NCBI GenBank assembly: GCA_037501455.1
Contig: CM074858.1
Location: forward strand, 15,426,501 to 15,490,500
Length of the DNA: 64,000 bases
Reading direction: 5' to 3'
Source: Lantana camara
Taxonomy: Eukaryota; Streptophyta; Magnoliopsida; Lamiales; Verbenaceae
The notes below the pieces were generated by a model. The model was not told the origin of the DNA and did not search any database. It worked only from the letters and a program-made list of their open reading frames with translations. The position numbers were made by a program, and so were the translations under genes. Below are positions 35,112 to 44,868 of the stretch, in pieces; within the stretch, counting starts at the first letter, position 1; each line of letters starts with the position of its first letter.

Positions 35112-36835
35112 GGTTATCCCAGAAGAACAAGAGGAGGTATATTTTGTAATTTGGGAAATCACAAAAGATGTTTGTGAATATTTTAAAAATGATTACATAA
35201 ATAACCACAAAGGGTGGAAGCAAAATAGTGTTAAAAGAAAATAACAATATTTGATACTGATTTCCATAAACTCGTAATAACTGGAAATGTATTAGATATA
35301 TGTGATGTACCAAATACAACATGTGATGTAGAGACGTGTACACGAGAGTATCATTGTAGTGGGAGGATTGTCGGGACACCTGACAAGACACGTAAGATTA
35401 ACCCAAGTGGTAGAATCTGATGTATCTGATCCTGTCACATGTAATGAAGCTGTAGAAGATACAGACTCTGACCGTTTGGTCAAAAGTCATGGAATCTAAG
35501 TTAGAATCTTAGTATTCTAACAAAGTCTTGAACTTGTGGAGGCGCCTGAAGGCATTAAACCCATTAGATGCAATTGGGTTCTACAAGAAAATAAAAGGAA
35601 AAATGGACGAAAAAGTAGAGACTCTAGAGCAAAGTTTATGGCAAAGGGTTTTTCCCAGAAAGAAGAAATCATTTATGAGATCTTCTCACCTATAACAGGG
35701 CTTAAGTCCATAAGAACTCTTCTCCCCATTATTTCTCATTTTGATTATGAGATTTGACAAATGGATGTAAAGACTATGTTCTTGAACGGGCACCTTCAAG
35801 AAGAAAAACATGGCATAACCTGAAGGCTTAACAGCTAGAAATCAGGTGCATATAGTATGTAAATTTAATAAATCATTTTGTGATCTTAAGCAAGCGTCTG
35901 AATCATTAAACATCAGAATTAAAGAGACAATTTAAATTCTTTCGACTTGTGCAATTGCTCGACGAATCATGAGTGTACAAAATAACATCATGATAATGTT
36001 GTAACATTTTCATTTTGTACATAAACGATATTCTGCTCATTAGGAATGATGCAAGAATCTTGTCAGTGATCAAAATTTGGATGTCAAATCAGTTTGACAA
36101 GTAAAGAACTTAGTGAGACCAATAATATTCCAAGGATCTGACTTTTGTCGTGATCATGAGAATAAAAAGATTGGTATATTACAAGAAGCATATATAGATA
36201 AGACGCTGGTAAGGTATAATATGATAAATTCCAAGAAAGGTTCATTACCTTTTAGATATGGAGTTTATCTATCTCGGGATCAGTATCCTGAGACAACTGA
36301 AGAGACAAAAGACATGATTAGAGTTCCGAGCGGAAGCTTTATGTATGTCATATTATGTACAAGGCCAGATGTCTATTATGAATTAGGTCTAAGTCAGTAG
36401 ATAATAGTCAAGCTCTAGAATCTAGTACTGGGTAGTTCTAAAAGCGTATATTGGAGTACTTAAAAAGGACTCAGGATTATATGCTAGTCTACCATAGTGA
36501 TGAGCTCATTTCAATAGAGTTCACAGATTCGGATTTACAATCTGATTTGTATTCTAGATGTTTGACATCAGAATACGTGTTTACTCTAGAAAGAGCAACT
36601 GTTAATTGGGAAATGTTAAACGGACTCACATTGCTTACTTCGCCATAAAAGCCAAATACATGGTAGCTTGAGAAGCAGCCCGTTAAAAGTATTGGCTTTA
36701 TGATTTCCTAGTTGTTGGCACAGAGAAACATCTGATAGATTCCTTCACCAAAGTATTGGCGCAGATGAGTGCAAAACAAGTTTTGACACTCATGTGAAAG
36801 GAATAAGACTTAGATGTGTGGCGAAATTAAATTTA
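35112..36835 (+). pseudogene. copia1 pol: end of integrase, RT and RNase H remnant
   Basis: Starts in the integrase C-terminal box (GYPRRTRGGIF), which the solo LTR splits. RT is seen at 35536-35757 (EGIKPIRCNWV, KFMAKGFSQKEEI) and continues as QMDVKTMFLNGHLQ. 36113-36400 holds the RT/connection part (QEAYIDKTLVRYNM, CTRPDVYYELGLSQ) and 36451-36648 the RNase H start (MEYLKRTQDYMLVY). The catalytic YVDD box is not readable; stops and indels break it throughout. Confidence 0.78.
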
Positions 36836-36849
36836 GGGCAAGTGGGAGA
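36836..36849 (+). other. Polypurine tract of copia1
   Basis: GGGCAAGTGGGAGA just before the LTR start TGTTGGGAATAG. The young copia element further right has almost the same tract. Confidence 0.75.
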
Positions 36850-36850
36850 T

Positions 36851-38978
36851 TGTTGGGAATAGTGCCCTAAAAATTCAATTTGTTGAATTAATTAAACTGA
36901 ATTTACAGCGAGTTGTGAGTATTTCACATATTGATTATTAATGGCGTGTGGTTGTATTCTTATATGAAATGTGTTTCATAGGAAAAGACTTTGAATACCG
37001 AAATCACGCGTCATTAAAGTTCTAGTCAGTAAGATAAGAATATGTTCTCATCAAGACTATAACGGGGTTACATAAGATAATTAGTCTTTCGTCATAAGGA
37101 ATGGTGATTCCGATAATAACACGTTGATGATTTTCAATGGTATTGGAAACATCAAACTGGACCACTGAGATTATTCATTTTATACTGCTATCTAAAATGA
37201 ATAAAATCTCAGGAAGCATTGTACTCTTAATCCTGATAATATTTCGGCTTTAGGCATGTAGTGTTAGTCACTGTAATATCCTCAAAGTGAGGTCTCGGCA
37301 ACGGTGGCCAAAACACTTTGTACGTTCGGTGACAACATGAAATGTGCGCTAAAGAGTTATATTGATCGAGGAATCTGTGGCCTTGCTGGAAGGTAAAAGA
37401 TATCCATGAAATAGATTTGCAAAAGTTCGAATTAAGACTTTGGCCAAAGCAGTCCGCGTGATATGTCACCAAAGTTGTACGTTGAATGTATTTCACATAC
37501 AGAAAATTTGAACTTAAGGCGAATCAATAAATTTCAAATTAGAGATGAAAAATAAATGATAGTAGTTGCAATTTATTTATCATGGATATCTTCATGGAGG
37601 AGTAAAATGAAAAATTATTCTAGTTCGAGAAGTTCGTGAATAATTTAATTAATTTTAGAGTGCAACAATATTTATTTAGTGGAATTAAATATTATTAAAC
37701 GGTAATTAATTACTATCATGAGATGATAATATATTAACCCGTTTGGAGCTAAAATTGATTAGTCCTGCAGGGCCCCCTGCAAGCCCCAATTGAAATCCCG
37801 AAGAGAAAATATTAAAAGGAGAAAGAGAAATGAATTTTCAAATTGTTTGAAAATAGCCAAGGGATTTATTTTAAGAAAATAAATCAAGTTCCAAAGAGTT
37901 GAAAATGCCTGAAATTTTATTTTGGAGAAAATAAATTTTCATCGAAAAAATTTTTTATTTTTTTTTGCTGACGTGGCTTGGTGAGGTGGCGCTGACGTAG
38001 CGCCCGCGTGTGCGGCTGAGATCGCACCACGTCAGCAAGCATGAACGGCCCAGATTTGGTCTGGACCGGGCCGATCAACCGGGTCAGGGTCAACGGGTAG
38101 GATCGGGTCAACCGGGTCCTATTGGACCGACCTGGTCACGTGGCCGAATCAGAATCAGCCACGTCGTGAACAAACCCTAACCGCGTGTATTACACACTCG
38201 CCACCTTCAGGTGGCTCGTGAGGGCGAATTTCGACGATCGGCCGGCGGCGTTAGACTCGTGGTGATGAGAGCTACGACGTGGTCACCTCGGTTTTCATGT
38301 CCAACTTGCACACGCAAGTAGGATGTGAAATTACTATTTTACCCTCAGTTTTTCCCCTATAAATAGGGGCCTTGGCACTTCATTTTTTCCATACAAGTTT
38401 GGGAGAGGTTTTGGCTGAGTTCTCGACTTTGAAACCATATCCCTTTTCTCCTAGTTAATTCCGATTTATTTTGGAATTAATTTTAATTAGTTGTTTATAT
38501 ATAAAACGCCTAATTTCGGGAGATTAAACCCTGAAAAGGGTTTTCTAGTCTAAAGTTTTATTTTCTCTAAGTATTTAGAGAAATACTTTCGGAGCCCACA
38601 CTCCGAGGGTTTCTCTAGGGTTATTGCAGGGAAGCTCTGCCGGTTTCACGAGGAGTGATCGTGTATCGGGTTCCCGGGAGGTGAATGCGGTAACCGTCTT
38701 CTGTGAAAGCCAAGGAGCTGGAAAAATATCGTTAGATAGCCATATTTGCAGTATGGTAGTATTTTACATTTGTATCATTTTAAGCATGATAAATTATATG
38801 CTCTTAAGTGTTAATTGCATGTTAGATATTTATCTGCTTAAGTGATTTAAAATTTATTATCAATTGCATGTATATACTTGAGCAGATCCGACTAGTCTTC
38901 CGCTATTGTATTAAAATGATAAACCAAATTTTAAAATGTGCTCCCAGACCGCTACTGTTCTGGGCCCACCACCCAGCA
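36851..38978 (+). repeat. 3' LTR of copia1 (2128 bp)
   Basis: Complete, from TGTTGGGAATAGTGCCCTA to CACCACCCAGCA. The start is shared in type with the other copia element (TGTTAGGAATAGTGCCCTA on the minus strand), but the interior differs. The right flank begins GCCTG, the expected target copy; its partner was lost with the left end. TATAAATAG lies at 38358-38366. Confidence 0.9.
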
Positions 38979-39457
38979 GCCTGAACTTCGCACTGAGCGT
39001 AGAGCGCCTGCAATTGTTGCGGGGTTACCTGTGGCATTTTCACTCCTTGTATTTCTTTGGGAATGGAGACTGGAATCTGCAATGTGCCCACTTGATAGGG
39101 TTGTACCATGGGCATCATGCCCGGCATCATCCCGGGCGCCACGTTGGGTTGCACGTACATGTACCCCGATGGCGGCATCGCCGTCGAAAATGCCCCAACA
39201 TTGGCGACATTGGCGGTGGGAATGAGTGTTACGGGCGGATTTGTAGTTTGGGCTCCTGTAACAGGAAGAGATCCCACCTGAACCTCTTTGTCTCTATTTC
39301 CTCAGGCGGCCGGAGGCGTAACCCCATCCAATAGGTTGCTTCCAGCTTGTGTAGCGGAGATATCAACGATGCTAACTCCACCTCCTGGGTTCTCCTCGTT
39401 CACCGGAGGAAGAATGCCTCTGTTGTCTAAGACTCCGGATCTTGTAGCTGTCACCAT
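38979..39457 (-). pseudogene. Tat1 gag N-terminal region
   Basis: From an ATG at 39457 the minus strand reads TATRSGVLDNRGILPPVNEE, then a TGA near 39305, and then a Met/Pro/Val-rich part (PSGYMYVQPNVAPGMMPGMM) up to the copia junction. The low-complexity N-terminus is usual for gag of this lineage. The second Tat element starts its gag in the same way (TTRSGLARD). Confidence 0.75.
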
Positions 39458-39533
39458 GATTGAAACTGCTGGTGTTACTTTTCAACTAGCTGGAGAGGAA
39501 GAATATGCTGAAGATGAAGGAGATGATGATGGT

Positions 39534-39551
39534 TTCCCACAGACGGCGCCA
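39534..39551 (-). other. Primer binding site of Tat1
   Basis: Minus strand TGGCGCCGTCTGTGGGAA, four bases after the 5' LTR end. This is the usual primer site of Tat/Retand-type elements. Confidence 0.88.
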
Positions 39552-39555
39552 AAAA

Positions 39556-40534
39556 TGATGGTGTAAGAACTGGAAATATACTAAATCACCAACACTTTAA
39601 GATTCGTTTAAGGAAGGGAAGACCATCACAGGCGTTAGAGCCTCGAGAACTGGGTTTCCAAGAGAGCGTGAGTTCTTCCAGCTCGGATAACACCAGGGAT
39701 TATGCAGCCAAAGTGTAGAGTGCGAAAAAGGTGAACTGTGCAGAGCTTGGGAAGAGAAAGAATGGAGGAATGAATACCCAGTTCTGGAGTGTGTGTAGGC
39801 AATTCTCTGTATGAAGGTGACTTGGAGAAGAGGTGTGTAAAATTTCCCTATTTATACATTGAGGGTAGGGGTAGTCTGGTAATAGTGACCAAGTGGTCCC
39901 AAATCCAGTGTTGTCCTAGACATGTGGCAACGTGTGATGGCTTGAGTGACTGTCTGAAAGTTTGTGGCGTGTCAGGTGTGGTGCGCGCACTACCACTGTG
40001 TCAGAGGTAGTTATAGTTCCGCGGACGAGCGTGTAGTCACCCTAAATAGCTCCCCATGTAGCCAGGTGTGCCCTCGAGAGGAACCCTTCACCAAGGTGGG
40101 AGTTAGCTTCTGAGAAATGAGTACCCTCGATGGTGAGGACGGTACTGGTACCAAGTGATGATCCGAGCGCTGGGAGCGCTTGAGAGGGGTTCCTCTGGCG
40201 ACTCGGTCTGAGCGTCATGAGACTCGAGCAGTGAGTGAATACGACCGTGGGTTCCCTCGGGGAGGGTTCCCATGGTGTGGAAGAGATGGGCTCTGGTGGA
40301 GAGCATTCCGTGGGTCCGCAATGCGAGTATCAGATGGGATTGATGAGCAGATCCCACGCTCGTGACTTGGGCCGAGGCGCGCAAGTCCTAAGCAGAGAGA
40401 GTGAATGGGCTGGGCCTATTCCGCGAGCCCAATATATCGAGTGTCCAAGCTCAGGAGTCTTCTGGTGGCTTTGACGAGCTGCTCAGATGGTGACACGTGT
40501 TCGGTGTTGATCCGAGCGTGATTTGGGCCTACCA
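39556..40534 (-). repeat. 5' LTR of Tat1 (979 bp)
   Basis: Pairs with 13549-14528. On the plus strand it runs from TGATGGTGTAAG to GGCCTACCA, followed by the target copy TAACT. A TATA element TATAAATAG lies on the minus strand at 39848-39856. Confidence 0.92.
39848..39856 (-). promoter_or_regulatory. TATA element in Tat1 5' LTR
   Basis: Minus strand TATAAATAG, about 680 bases from the LTR start. It is the likely core promoter of the Tat1 genomic transcript. Confidence 0.6.
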
Positions 40535-41018
40535 TAACTTTTATAATGACTATATTTCTCTTTCAGCTATAGTTTATTAATATAAATTAAATATCTATTT
40601 TATTATTAATATTTGAAAATTAAAAGTAAGAATTAATTAATTATGATTAGCGATCAATTAGAAATATAATTAATTCCGGTAATTTTATTATTAAATTTTT
40701 TTATTTACTTAGCTTAATAACAAAAATTATTAATTCAAATTAGAATTTGAATTATTTTTTCTATAGATATAAGTTAATTGCTTATAATTATTAAATAATA
40801 ATTAATTATAAATCAAAATTACAAAATTTTCATTTGTAATATATATGTTAAATTTTTCATGTAAATATAAAAAAAAATTCCTCCTACGTATACATAATAA
40901 TTAACACTTTCAATATTGAACAATTTCAATTAGATTTGACTCGATTTGAGCATAATTTTTTAAATTTAGTGAGAACAATTTGCAGCTTTGACTGCATGGT
41001 ACAAATTGTAATTTTCAT
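40535..41018. other. AT-rich intergenic DNA right of Tat1
   Basis: The first bases continue the split ~300-bp repeat of 13243-13546. The rest is very AT-rich with no coding region or clear repeat ends. Confidence 0.6.
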
Positions 41019-41403
41019 ATTTTAGAGTTTGTTCGTTGTCAATAAGTATCTATTCTCGAACTCTCACCGGAAGTCAAATGTATGCTCTGAAGATTCTAAG
41101 AATGCAAAGTAACAATTGAATGAAGAAGACTCCTATTATAGAAGAGGAAGTTAGTAAAAGTAGCAATAAATTCAAACAAAGCAATCATTCTCGTCTGGGT
41201 AACCACCCCACTTTTGTGAAACGTTGTGCACGTTCCTAGGCCACGCCACTCACACGCCGTCTCACATTAAATGCGCTATATCTCGAGCGGTCAGTTGAAG
41301 ATCCCACATTTAATGCCCTGCAGAACGAGCGCTCATTGTCTCGCCTCCACTACAACCCTCGGAATTCAAAATCAAACTCTATCTGCCACAATGTTGTGAC
41401 AAT

Positions 41404-41418
41404 AAAGTTGGGGGCAAA
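41404..41418 (+). other. Polypurine tract left of the Tat2 LTR
   Basis: AAAGTTGGGGGCAAA directly before TGATGG, the LTR start. It is similar to the tract of Tat1 (TTTGAGGGGCAAAA). Confidence 0.7.
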
Positions 41419-42178
41419 TGATGGAGCATAAATACAATAAGATCACGACATGACACATGGACCCTTATGATCTTGGCACTTGAGCTCAAAGGCCAATTCA
41501 ACTGCCCTCGTAAGTTGCCTAAATATGGCTAAGACTTAACAATTGGGAAAAACTACAAGTCTCCCATCGGGTTCGAACCCAAACGCAGAAGTCCTAAGCA
41601 ACAGAGTTACCCCTTGGAGCTGGTGCCCACGAGGGTCAACATCGAGCGCCTCGCGAGGTGCCTTATGATCCAAGGTCAGTTGGGTCCTCTCAAGGATCTC
41701 CAACTAAAGGGTGTTTCGATACCCCATTCATACCGAGCGTGTCAACCCCTTGGTAACAACCCTGTAGTGCTTTCCAACACCCACTACATGGCAGCACACC
41801 CGCTATTATTGCTTTACAGCTACCTTTATGGTAGGCCTACGGATGTCTTTCCTCAAACCTCCCTCATTGGGCCATGTGTCTAAGGACACATCTCGTATTT
41901 GGACCACTTGGTACAAAATTACCAAAAGGGTCCTCACCCCCAACTATAAATAAACCAAGTGTTATCCCTCTCAGGGATCATCATCATCTTCTACCCCAAA
42001 CACCTAATACCACACTTGAGTTGTTGCACCCTCAATCTGTGTTGGCCTATCTGGTAGAACTCACAATCTCTCACTCTCATACGCCTTTCCCGTCGGAGAT
42101 CAATCTCCCCGGTGGTTCTCCTACTGAAATATAAATGTTAAGTGGTGGAGCGTGTCACGTCGGACAAAAGCCCCATCA
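41419..42178 (+). repeat. LTR of Tat2 (760 bp)
   Basis: Starts TGATGGAGCATAAATA and ends AAGCCCCATCA, the same terminal style as Tat1. TATAAATAA at 41945-41953 is the likely core promoter. No second copy of this LTR lies in the window. Confidence 0.78.
41945..41953 (+). promoter_or_regulatory. TATA box in Tat2 LTR
   Basis: TATAAATAA in 'cccccaactataaataaacc', about 525 bases into the 760-bp LTR, in line with the U3/R border. Confidence 0.55.
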
Positions 42179-42181
42179 TTT

Positions 42182-42199
42182 TGGCACCGTTTGTGGGAA
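42182..42199 (+). other. Primer binding site of Tat2
   Basis: TGGCACCGTTTGTGGGAA, three bases after the LTR end. It differs from the Tat1 site (TGGCGCCGTCTGTGGGAA) at two bases. Confidence 0.82.
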
Positions 42200-42258
42200 A
42201 CCATCTTTCTTCCTCCTCTTTGTTTTCATCTAGAAGTGAAACTAACACAAAAGGTTCA

Positions 42259-42330
42259 ATGGTGGTGACAACACGTTCAGGGCTTGCCAGAGACAAAGGT
42301 GATCCCAATACGAAGGACAATCAACGTCCT
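42259..42330 (+). pseudogene. Tat2 gag, first exon-like piece before the insertion
   Basis: From ATG 42259 the frame reads VVTTRSGLARDKGDPNTKD and stops where the short-LTR element begins. The rest of gag lies at 46135-46152 and 46852-47035, after two insertions. Confidence 0.65.
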
Positions 42331-42335
42331 GAAAG

Positions 42336-42544
42336 TGTAATATCCCATATCGGTTGGGAAGGAGAACGAAGTTTGCCTTATAATAGGGGGTGGAAACCTT
42401 CCCTTGTGGACGCATTCTGTATGGGTGGGTGCCTGCGGGCTTAAATTCCATCGCCTGGGAACAAAACCCTGAGGTTATGCCGCTTTATGGATAGCAAAGG
42501 GGACAATATTCACTTACTGGGCCGATCCTATTCCTTCTGTTTCA
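42336..42544 (+). repeat. Left LTR of the short-LTR element (209 bp)
   Basis: From TGTAATATCCC to CCTTCTGTTTCA. It aligns to 44869-45006 plus 45983-46053 of the right LTR. A TTATAATA element lies near 42378. Confidence 0.85.
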
Positions 42545-42546
42545 GT

Positions 42547-42558
42547 TGGTATCAGAAC
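42547..42558 (+). other. Primer binding site of the short-LTR element
   Basis: TGGTATCAGAAC, two bases after the LTR; one base off the tRNA-Met-type site TGGTATCAGAGC used by the copia elements here. Confidence 0.8.
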
Positions 42559-44193
42559 TACCAGGTTTAGAACCGGTGCTCTAGGTGGTGTTGTGTCGAG
42601 TATAGGTCACACGGTATAGGAGCTAATTGTCTACATGTGCATTGCATCGAATTGTTTCAAATTTCTCGACTTATGTACTTTAAATTCTAGTAAATTACGT
42701 GTTGCATCTGCATTAATCAGGTGCTCTTAATTGCTTTCATTACTTGAAATATCCACGTACTAACCCGCATGCATAGACATTTATTTAATTTGTGAATTGC
42801 AGGGCTTCATCTCGGCGCCAAAATTGTAAATGATCGTGATAATACCCCCACATCTACAAATTGATGACATAAGATTCAAAGCTGTCATACTCTAATAAAA
42901 GACAAATGGATCTCTACAAGAATTCAAACAAGGACTCGATGTTATTGCTATGGAAACAGTTTCGTGGTTATATTTAGGTGACTCCTTTACCTGTTTCATC
43001 GAGTGCTGATTTTAGTGGAAGCCACATTGGAATCTGAATAGGGATGGGCCAGAAAGTGTACGATTGATCCAACAAGCTTAGGGTATAGGGTGGATAAAAG
43101 AAGATATTTGCATTCGAGGGAGACAAAAGAACTTTTAACTATCGAGGTGCTTTTGGGATATATATACTTAACTACTTGGAGGTGCTCGGGAGTGATGACA
43201 TACTTTATAAGAACCCCAGAATTTCTAACTCTGGATGGCGTGCGGTAGCAATGAAAAAGTCGAGGCACTTGTACCATTCAGAGATTCTCAAGTGGAGGTC
43301 AGATTATTATAAAGACCCCAACGAGGGTAGCTACGTCTGCACTAAAGGAAAAGGATAAACTATATAAACTACAGAATTTTGTAACAATGTCATTGAAGGC
43401 TAACTCCATCAAATATTAGGGATAGGGGCATCATTAAAAACGACAGTAATAAAGCAGGATTGTTTAAAGATTCTCCATTGATCTCTCCACCATTGTTCTG
43501 AGAGACCTTAATATTGGTAGAGATAGCAATTCCCGATTTTCGAGGATTTTATTTGGACTTCAGGAGACCCCACAAATCACTTTACTCGGAGTATCAAGTG
43601 AAACTGTTCAAGACCCCCTTGAACCCCGAGGATTCGAGGAAAACACCAAAGAATGCAAAATTGAATGGGAAGTTGGAACTACGGCCAGTTAAGGATTTGA
43701 TTATGCTTGCAAGTTAAAGAAATTGTCAACATCGACTTCACTGCCATGGTGAACAGTACATTAAGCATTCATGGCATTTGCACACGTGCATTGTATGAGT
43801 AATTATATTTTATTTTGCTTGATGTGTGTGACGACGTGTAATGCTTGATGTTGTTTTTTATTTTAATAACGTGGCTAAATGATTTAATTTTCATAACTTG
43901 AAATTTATTGATGTTTGTGAACTTCTGTTAAACTTAATGGATTTCATGCTATGTGGTTAAAACTTCCTTAATTGCTCACTAATCCTTCACGCACATACAT
44001 ACATATTGCAATTCTATCTTGTAGGGATTCCATCGCGATATCCCCCTTTAGTTGAGATATGGATGATGAATCTATACTCTAGGGACACCGATATCAGTCG
44101 TGTAAAGGTACATTAAACATGCATCACATGTTTTGCATTAAGTGTTATTCTGATGTGTGTATGTGTGAAAGCTGAGTAAGTGGACTTATGTGC
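42559..44193 (+). other. Interior of the short-LTR element, no recognisable gene
   Basis: I looked for gag, protease, RT, RNase H and integrase motifs in all frames and found none. Short open frames (for example 43514-43717, about 67 codons, basic) have no family features. Base composition is mixed, with GC-richer patches around 43000-43700. Confidence 0.6.
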
Positions 44194-44570
44194 TAGAGAG
44201 TTGTTAAGTCCTTCTCTATTTACGTGTTAGGGAGATGTGGGATTCTCCCTATTTATGTGATAGAAAGATGTTGGATTCTTTCTAAATTATGTGAGCAAGA
44301 GATGCTGGATTCTCTTGGAGTTAAATATTTTGGAGATGCTGGATTCTCTCGAATCTAGGAGTTTGAGAAATGCTGGATTTTCTCAAACTAGGATGTTTGG
44401 GAGATGTGGAGTCTGCCAGACTTAGGTTGAGTGACGGGATTCTCTCGATTATGTGCTTGAGAGGCGGGGTTCTCTCAATTAGGTGTTTGAGAGACGGGGT
44501 TCTTTCGCTTATGTGCTTGGAAGACGGGGCTCTCTCTTTCTCTTTTGTGCCGAGAGATGGGATTCTCTCT
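44194..44570 (+). repeat. Array of about twelve degenerate stem-loop units
   Basis: Units of 27-36 bases follow the pattern stem, TGCTGGA or CGGGG-like loop, complementary stem. The best are TAGGGAGA/TTCTCCCTA (44228-44251), TAGAAAGA/TCTTTCTA (44261-44284), CAAGAGA/TCTCTTG (44296-44317), AGTTTGAGAAA/TTTCTCAAACT (44360-44389, 11 bp) and TTGAGAG/CTCTCAA (44457-44478). Others (44397-44418, 44427-44448, 44486-44508, 44550-44568) have one or two mismatches. The loops are conserved while both stem arms change together. Open frames on both strands here come from the repeat itself. Confidence 0.8.
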
Positions 44571-44850
44571 TTGTGTTTGTTTCGTGCTTTTCGTTGGTCC
44601 TCCTGAGGATTGCAAGTGGAATTAACCAGTGGCTTCGAGATCGTGTGCAACCATAACCATCTACTTCAAAGGAAAAACGAAGAAGCTTGAACAACCAATG
44701 ATCGGGTCCATAGGCATACCTCAACGATATGAAGGACATTCGAATGGAGGCCCGAACCACGAACATCCCTAGGCAGAAGGGAAGATGAAAGTGTTGAAGT
44801 GATTGAAGTTGTTCAAAATTCAACATTCGAACCTGGGGACCAGGTTCTCT

Positions 44851-44868
44851 GGGGGGGGGGGGGGTGGA
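44851..44868 (+). other. G-rich tract before the right LTR (polypurine tract)
   Basis: Fourteen G at 44851-44864, then TGGA, just before the LTR start TGTAAT at 44869. It is unusually long and pure for a polypurine tract. Confidence 0.6.

Larger units (their letters stand above)
25943..38978 (+). mobile_element. Ty1/copia element (copia1) inserted in Tat1 gag
   Basis: A plus-strand element with PBS at 28039, gag, protease, integrase, RT and RNase H remnants, a polypurine tract and a complete 3' LTR (36851-38978). The 5' LTR lacks its first 135 bases together with the left target site and some of the gag it landed in. It is itself split by solo LTR B (31153-35111). All coding parts are heavily decayed, and LTR divergence is about 8% over the first 185 shared bases. 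Confidence 0.88.
13549..40534 (-). mobile_element. Tat/Retand-type Ty3/gypsy element (Tat1), with nested insertions
   Basis: Bounded by LTRs at 13549-14528 and 39556-40534 and by the 5-bp target duplication TAACT (13544-13548 and 40535-40539). The primer site TGGCGCCGTCTGTGGGAA and the pol type mark the Tat/Retand lineage. On the minus strand it holds gag N-terminus, gag, RT, RNase H and integrase, then an antisense gene on the plus strand before the 3' LTR. A copia element (25943-38978) and a solo LTR (21471-24111) interrupt it; its own sequence is about 11.3 kb. LTR divergence is several per cent by eye, so it is older than its Athila neighbour. Confidence 0.9.
41019..42330 (+). mobile_element. 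Second Tat-type element (Tat2), fragment with one LTR, plus strand
   Basis: An internal piece ending in a polypurine tract (41404-41418) is followed by one LTR (41419-42178), a primer site (42182-42199) and the gag start (42259 onward). Having both primer signals around one LTR means the copy came from two head-to-tail units or from unequal recombination. The gag start is split at 42331-42336 by the short-LTR element and resumes at 46130. The left limit (about 41019) is a guess from base composition. Confidence 0.7.

Noticed and set aside
41575..41640. tRNA-like segment ('gggttcgaaccc' box B look-alike)
   Set aside because: The palindromic box has no matching A box, acceptor stem or cloverleaf. 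It lies inside the Tat2 LTR.
42336..42544. Cassandra element (5S rRNA-bearing TRIM)
   Set aside because: The LTR start recalls TRIM LTRs, but I could not find a 5S rRNA-like A box, intermediate element and C box set.
44370..44650. Repetitive protein on either strand of the hairpin array
   Set aside because: Both strands stay open because units are near multiples of three and lack stops. The complementary stem arms explain the sequence better than a protein repeat.
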